A stretch of 64,000 nucleotides of DNA from Allacma fusca (taxonomy: Eukaryota > Arthropoda > Collembola > Symphypleona > Sminthuridae). Each line of letters begins with the position of its first letter. The stretch's first letter is position 1. The stretch spans positions 31,196,654 through 31,260,653 of the forward strand of contig OX359250.1 of assembly GCA_947179485.1 (NCBI GenBank), written 5' to 3'. Made by a program: the position numbers and the translations under genes. The notes under the pieces are model-generated. The model searched no databases, was not told where the DNA came from, and saw nothing but the letters and a program-made list of their open reading frames with translations. Below, in pieces: positions 59,476 through 64,000 of the stretch.

Positions 59476-60890
59476 GATAATACAAAGCAAGATTTTGTTT
59501 CAATGGGGAGGATAGGGAGGTACATACTTATACATGTGTACGATATACGTAATTGGGAGGGAAAGCACGTAAACTTTATAATTTATGGAGAAACTCGGAT
59601 AATACTTAGACAGTTCATAAGCACTAATTAAAAGAAAAATGGTTGGAGTTAAATGGGGAGTATGCACATTCTTGTCATTGGTATGGAAATGGATTAATTT
59701 CCTAAAGGATTGGGAGAGAAGTTAGCTCCCATTTAAATGAAAAAAGTCTGCCCTGGATGAAGGGAGGAGAAATTCCTAAATAATTGACTCAGCAAAAAAG
59801 TGTCGTTAAACCCTCATGAAATGGTTCGTTTGAGAAGATATTCCAAGCATTTTAACTCGAAAAAACCAGTGAAATTCCAGCTTTCAATCTCCCGTTCCCT
59901 AGCTTCCTTCTCATGGATGCTTTCTCAGAGGAAATGTACATCCTTCTATGGGAGTCCCTCTACTACGTGTATAGTACAAGTTTAATGACAGAGTCCATCG
60001 CCCTAAGTCCTACTTTGCTCCGCACTGTGGGTGGATCCATCGTTGGGAAGCCTAAAGCCCCAAAGTTTTTCAGTTTCTCAGAGGATTTCCACTAAAAACA
60101 TAGCCATTCACTGGAACTGTACATGACCAAAAGGAGTAGTAGCAGGGTCATCAATTGAATCCCTGTGAACTCTTATTAGAATTCCCTCACTGAGCTTTAC
60201 GATGGCACAGAGCCCAGAAAAACCTTGGAAATTTCCTACCAAATCCCAAAATAATTTCAAATTCCTTCACTCTCCCCAATGCAATCCTTCCCTATAAATC
60301 TCTATAGGCCTTTTCACTCCCTATCCACCCTTGCCCACAACCAGCCCTATCTCTGGCCGAACCTCCCAATAAAATGAAATTGACTGGAATGAAATACTGT
60401 ATCACAAGTCTCATTAAGACAGAAATGAATTATCCGATTAGAGAGCTGTACTGAAAGGAATCAGATAACAATATCGCCATCATCAGCTCTCAATCCTCTA
60501 TTAGTACTACTTCCACGGGATTCTACCGGAACCGATAAGACACAGTTAAAGGGACGTTTGCTCTCATAAAAAATCTCTTTGCAAAAACTTATTTAAAATC
60601 CACTTCTGTATAACTATATACGAAAAGTACATTGAAATGGGAAAGCATGAAAATTCTTTATCTCTTCCCTCAAAAAGCCTATACTACTGCCCTCATTGTA
60701 GCCCAGCATTATCAGTGGGATGAAAGTGGGTCTGTATGATACACAGAGCTAGGGGCAGTTACAGAGAACGGAAATCATCAATCCTGAAGGAAGAGCGAAA
60801 AAATGGAAAGTGAAACTGTCGAGATAAGGTATCAGGCTCATTCCTTTCTCCAGTAAAAAAAACGCTAAGCTTTCTCTTACATACATCCCA

Positions 60891-60896
<6 letters not shown>

Positions 60897-60921
<25 letters not shown>
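60897..60921. repeat. (GA)n microsatellite
   Basis: About 12 GA units. Confidence 0.95.
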
Positions 60922-62177
60922 AAGGGAGATGAAGGGAAGAATGCATACAGAGAGTGTTTTTGTTACCCAGCCTCAAAATCAGACCAGGCAAGAAAAGTTG
61001 CGATCATGAAGTAAGGGGCTAAAATTTCATGGGAACCAGTGAGCGTGTACCGTAATAAGTACACAAGGAGACAGAGGCTGTTGGTGGCATCGCCCTCCTC
61101 TGAACAACCTCCCTGTGATACACTAAAGGACAATAGGAGGGTATATAAATAAGATTTAATGATACAGCGGTGAAGGGGGCGGAGTAGGGGAGATAATCCA
61201 AGAACAGCCTTGGATCCTCAATCCAAACTTATACTTTTTCTTCCTTATTTCCCACTCCATCTCCATCTTAATGCTCAAGCGTCCTCTTCCAATAATGCAA
61301 AAAAACTCTAATCTCTCTCAAGCTAGTATTATGCATTTCAAAGAGATCCCTCTCCTCCAGATGGTTTTGCATGAAAGACACACGTAGACTCGGATGGAGC
61401 GAGAGAATCTAAAGAAGCAGACGGAATAAGGGAGAATAGTCTGCGTTCCTATTCGTCACTTCATTAAATTAAGTATAACATGTTGGCTCATGGAATAGGT
61501 TACCATTCGAGCAGAGAGAACAATAATGTTTCCCATGTTTTATTTTCACAGCTCCCTTCCTTTATCTCTCTCTCTCTCTCTTTACTCTTCCCGTAGTGTC
61601 TCTCCGCAATCCCTCATAGTTCTGCCAACTGTTTGCACACTTATGCACGTACATGGGCTACACGGACAATTTCATAAGTAAGTCTGTAAGACTCACATGT
61701 CATATCCCCTCACTCCCCACAAATGTTACGCAGGAGAATAAAAAACCTAACAACCTGCATACTCTACTTGGAGCAAGTCTCCGCAAACTGTGCAAGTCCA
61801 GTACAAGAGGACTGACAAAGTACAGATGAGAAACGACGGGAAATCTCTTTCATTTCCCAAACTTGTGGAAAGAGAGGAGAGAGAAACGGCGTAAAAATTG
61901 GACAAGAAGCGGAATGAGCTGGTGAGCAAGAGAGAAAGCCATGAAAATAGAAAGGGAGAGCGGAGATAGAAGGGGAAAATAAAAGCGAAAAAAAAATTAT
62001 ACTTATATGTCAACTTTAGTAAGCATGTATCATACTATGAAACGAAAACATCTATACATTATAAAAACCACCAAGGGAATTTTCAAAGCGAGCCGACAAG
62101 AACAGCTTCTTAGTACTTTCTCTACATACCATTATTCCTTCAACCCCAGGCTATACGTGGGAGACAGAGCCGAGTCA

Positions 62178-62205
62178 GAGTGAGTGAGTGAGTGAGTGCG
62201 GGAGA

Positions 62206-62237
<32 letters not shown>

Positions 62238-62238
62238 A
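62178..62238. repeat. (GAGT)n then (GA)n compound microsatellite
   Basis: About five GAGT units followed by about 18 GA units. Confidence 0.95.
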
Positions 62239-62719
62239 AGGAAGAAGACAAAAAGTTATAGATACACAGGCAATGTATTGTTTATGACGATGTCGTCAAT
62301 GCCTACGCTTGCCATTGTTTTGAGCTGTTAACCTAGTTCTGCTTGCCTCTACGACAGAAAGTTTTAATAAGCAATCAAAGTGTTCAGTCACTGATTCTCC
62401 TCGAAAACTTAACTAGTTGCTTCTAAGCCACTAACAATTGACAGACGTATGAAAAGACCCAAAGGGAAGGCACTCTTAAGTGTACATACTTTTACAAGAG
62501 AAACTTTCAAACCCAGCCACATGTATATATTAAGGTTTTAAGGATGATGAGGGGGAAAACTTGAGAAAAAATCCCAAATCTCCTAAATTTTCTTTTCCTC
62601 TGCATAATTCCTACCCAAACTTTATACTTTCTTTACTATATAACTCAGCCAGGGCGGAGGAAATGAGATGATGAAAAAATATAAGGCGATTACAATAAGT
62701 ACCAGGAAATGTCTATAAG

Positions 62720-63168
62720 TAGGAAGGATCCGTACATAAATATTATAAGGATGCCCTACAAACAAATACAAGGAGAAAGTGTACATGAATATGCATTATA
62801 CGGAGTATGTGTACACAAAATATTGGGAGGACAAAGTGAACATAAATATTATAAGGAGAAAGCGTACACAAACATTCTAAGGGCAAAGTGTACTTATATA
62901 AATATTGTATGGAGAAAGTGTACGTACACATGAGTAGGAAAAAGCGTATATAAATACTGTATGAAGAAAGTGTATATAAATATTGTATGGAGAAAGTGTA
63001 TATAAATATTGTATGGAGAAAGTGTACATAAATATTGTAGGGAGAAAGCTTACCCAAACATTGTAAGGACAGGGAGTACATAAGTGTGTATACATATTAT
63101 AAGGGGTAAGTGAGCATAAATATTATAAGGAGTAAGTGAACATAAATATTATAAGGAGAGAGTATACG
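62720..63168 (+). repeat. 26 bp minisatellite
   Basis: AGAAAG recurs at 62965, 62991, 63017 and 63043, each 26 bp apart; consensus starts GGAGAAAGTGTATATAAATA then TTGTAT. Flanking copies are more diverged over about 450 bp. Minus-strand translations give repetitive YTFSIQYL pseudo-proteins. Confidence 0.92.
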
Positions 63169-64000
63169 CCGCTGATAGGAGAAGGGAAAAGGGAAACAAA
63201 AATAGTAACGACGCGTATAAAAACCATTAGAACATGATTATGAAAAATTACGACCCCCATCACACTCCATTTGTAGTTACTGGTATAATGGCCGTTGCTA
63301 GATCTGTCTGCTCACAACGAAGAATTGTCATCCCGGTGAACTGAGGCGACTCAACACAAATTCCAGAATTAATGTAGGATTAAATAAAGACAAGTCTGTC
63401 AGATAAAGGGAGACAGACAGAAGACAAAAGGATACCATGGGAGAGAAAGTAGAGGAGAAGGAGAGCGAGAGCTAATTCGAAAGACAATCCTTTCACGAAT
63501 CACGCATCCAAAAATTATGATAGCCTTTCAAGAAACAAATTAAGTTGTGGGGAAGCTAGAACTAGCTCCTTGTTCCTCACACACCATATCTCCTCTGACT
63601 ATCCCCACCTAATGAACTCCTTCTAGGAACGGCCCGACGGAGCAGACAGCAGCCTCCAACGGCAAGCTTACCCGTACTTAATATAGCAAATCTATTTCCA
63701 GTGGCAATCCCCAGCCTCCTGCTTTCTTCCCGTGAAAGGACTTGTGAGCCGAGGCAATTCAACGTTTCTCTCACAGTGACGACGAGTAACCACGCCAAGT
63801 ATCTACATGTTTAGAGAAACAAGCCCACACAGAAAACATAAAGATGAGCTTAGCCCTTTTCTCTCTATTCCTTTATCCGGAACTTATAGACGAAATATAT
63901 ACAGCTCGGGAGGATCAGCTCGGCTCCACGTACAACAGGAAATAAACTTTCTCGCTTTCACCATCTCCCTCCTCCTCCTCCCTTCAGCTCCGTCTGGTCT

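Larger units (their letters stand above)
59223..64000 (-). other. Probable 5' intron of KCC
   Basis: At least 4.8 kb ending in acceptor TTTACAG before exon a. No reverse-strand match to the expected TM1 exon (GVYLPC.QNIFGVILF type) was found, so the intron should continue past the window. Contains repeats at 59270, 60897, 62178 and 62720. Confidence 0.65.

Noticed and set aside
62743-63081. 112-codon minus-strand frame rich in Tyr/Phe/Leu that mimics a membrane protein
   Set aside because: It is the translation of the 26 bp minisatellite; repeated YTFSIQYL phrases follow the DNA unit.

Overview
This is a eukaryotic window: coding sequence occurs as short exons with GT..AG boundaries, separated by introns from under 100 bp to almost 7 kb, in AT-leaning DNA rich in dinucleotide microsatellites and degenerate 20-36 bp tandem repeats. 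The two recognisable proteins are animal membrane proteins. The compact exons and the divergence from vertebrate relatives suggest an invertebrate, probably an arthropod and perhaps a crustacean such as a copepod. The species call is inference only.

Layout. 1-15949: no recognisable gene, only scattered repeats. 15950-16102 (minus): one isolated exon resembling the first TPR of the outer-dynein-arm docking protein TTC25/ODAD4. 16103-21717: repeat-rich DNA, possibly the 5' flank of the next gene. 21718-48500 (plus): an orphan class C GPCR of the GPR158/GPR179 family. Nine exons (29606-48500) encode the end of the ectodomain, all seven membrane helices and the cytoplasmic tail in a continuous, phase-consistent 448-residue frame. 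Up to three more upstream segments (21718-22764) are plausible ectodomain exons, but their joins are unresolved and the start codon was not found. 48501-51204: AT-rich tail-to-tail intergenic DNA. 51205-59222 (minus): fifteen exons of a K-Cl cotransporter (SLC12/KCC family), giving a phase-consistent 939-residue C-terminal portion with a stop. 59223-64000: apparently a large 5' intron of the KCC gene; the exons for its cytosolic N-terminus and first membrane helix were not found and should lie beyond the right edge.

The GPCR and KCC genes are convergent. Both families act in neuronal excitability in animals (KCC by Cl- extrusion, GPR158 by RGS7-Gbeta5 recruitment), but nothing in the sequence links the two functionally. 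No transposase, CRISPR array, prokaryotic operon or convincing tRNA/rRNA was seen. The most unusual features are a family of degenerate tandem repeats recurring in introns of both genes, two minisatellites in opposite orientation near the window ends, and the divergent, short-tailed form of the receptor.
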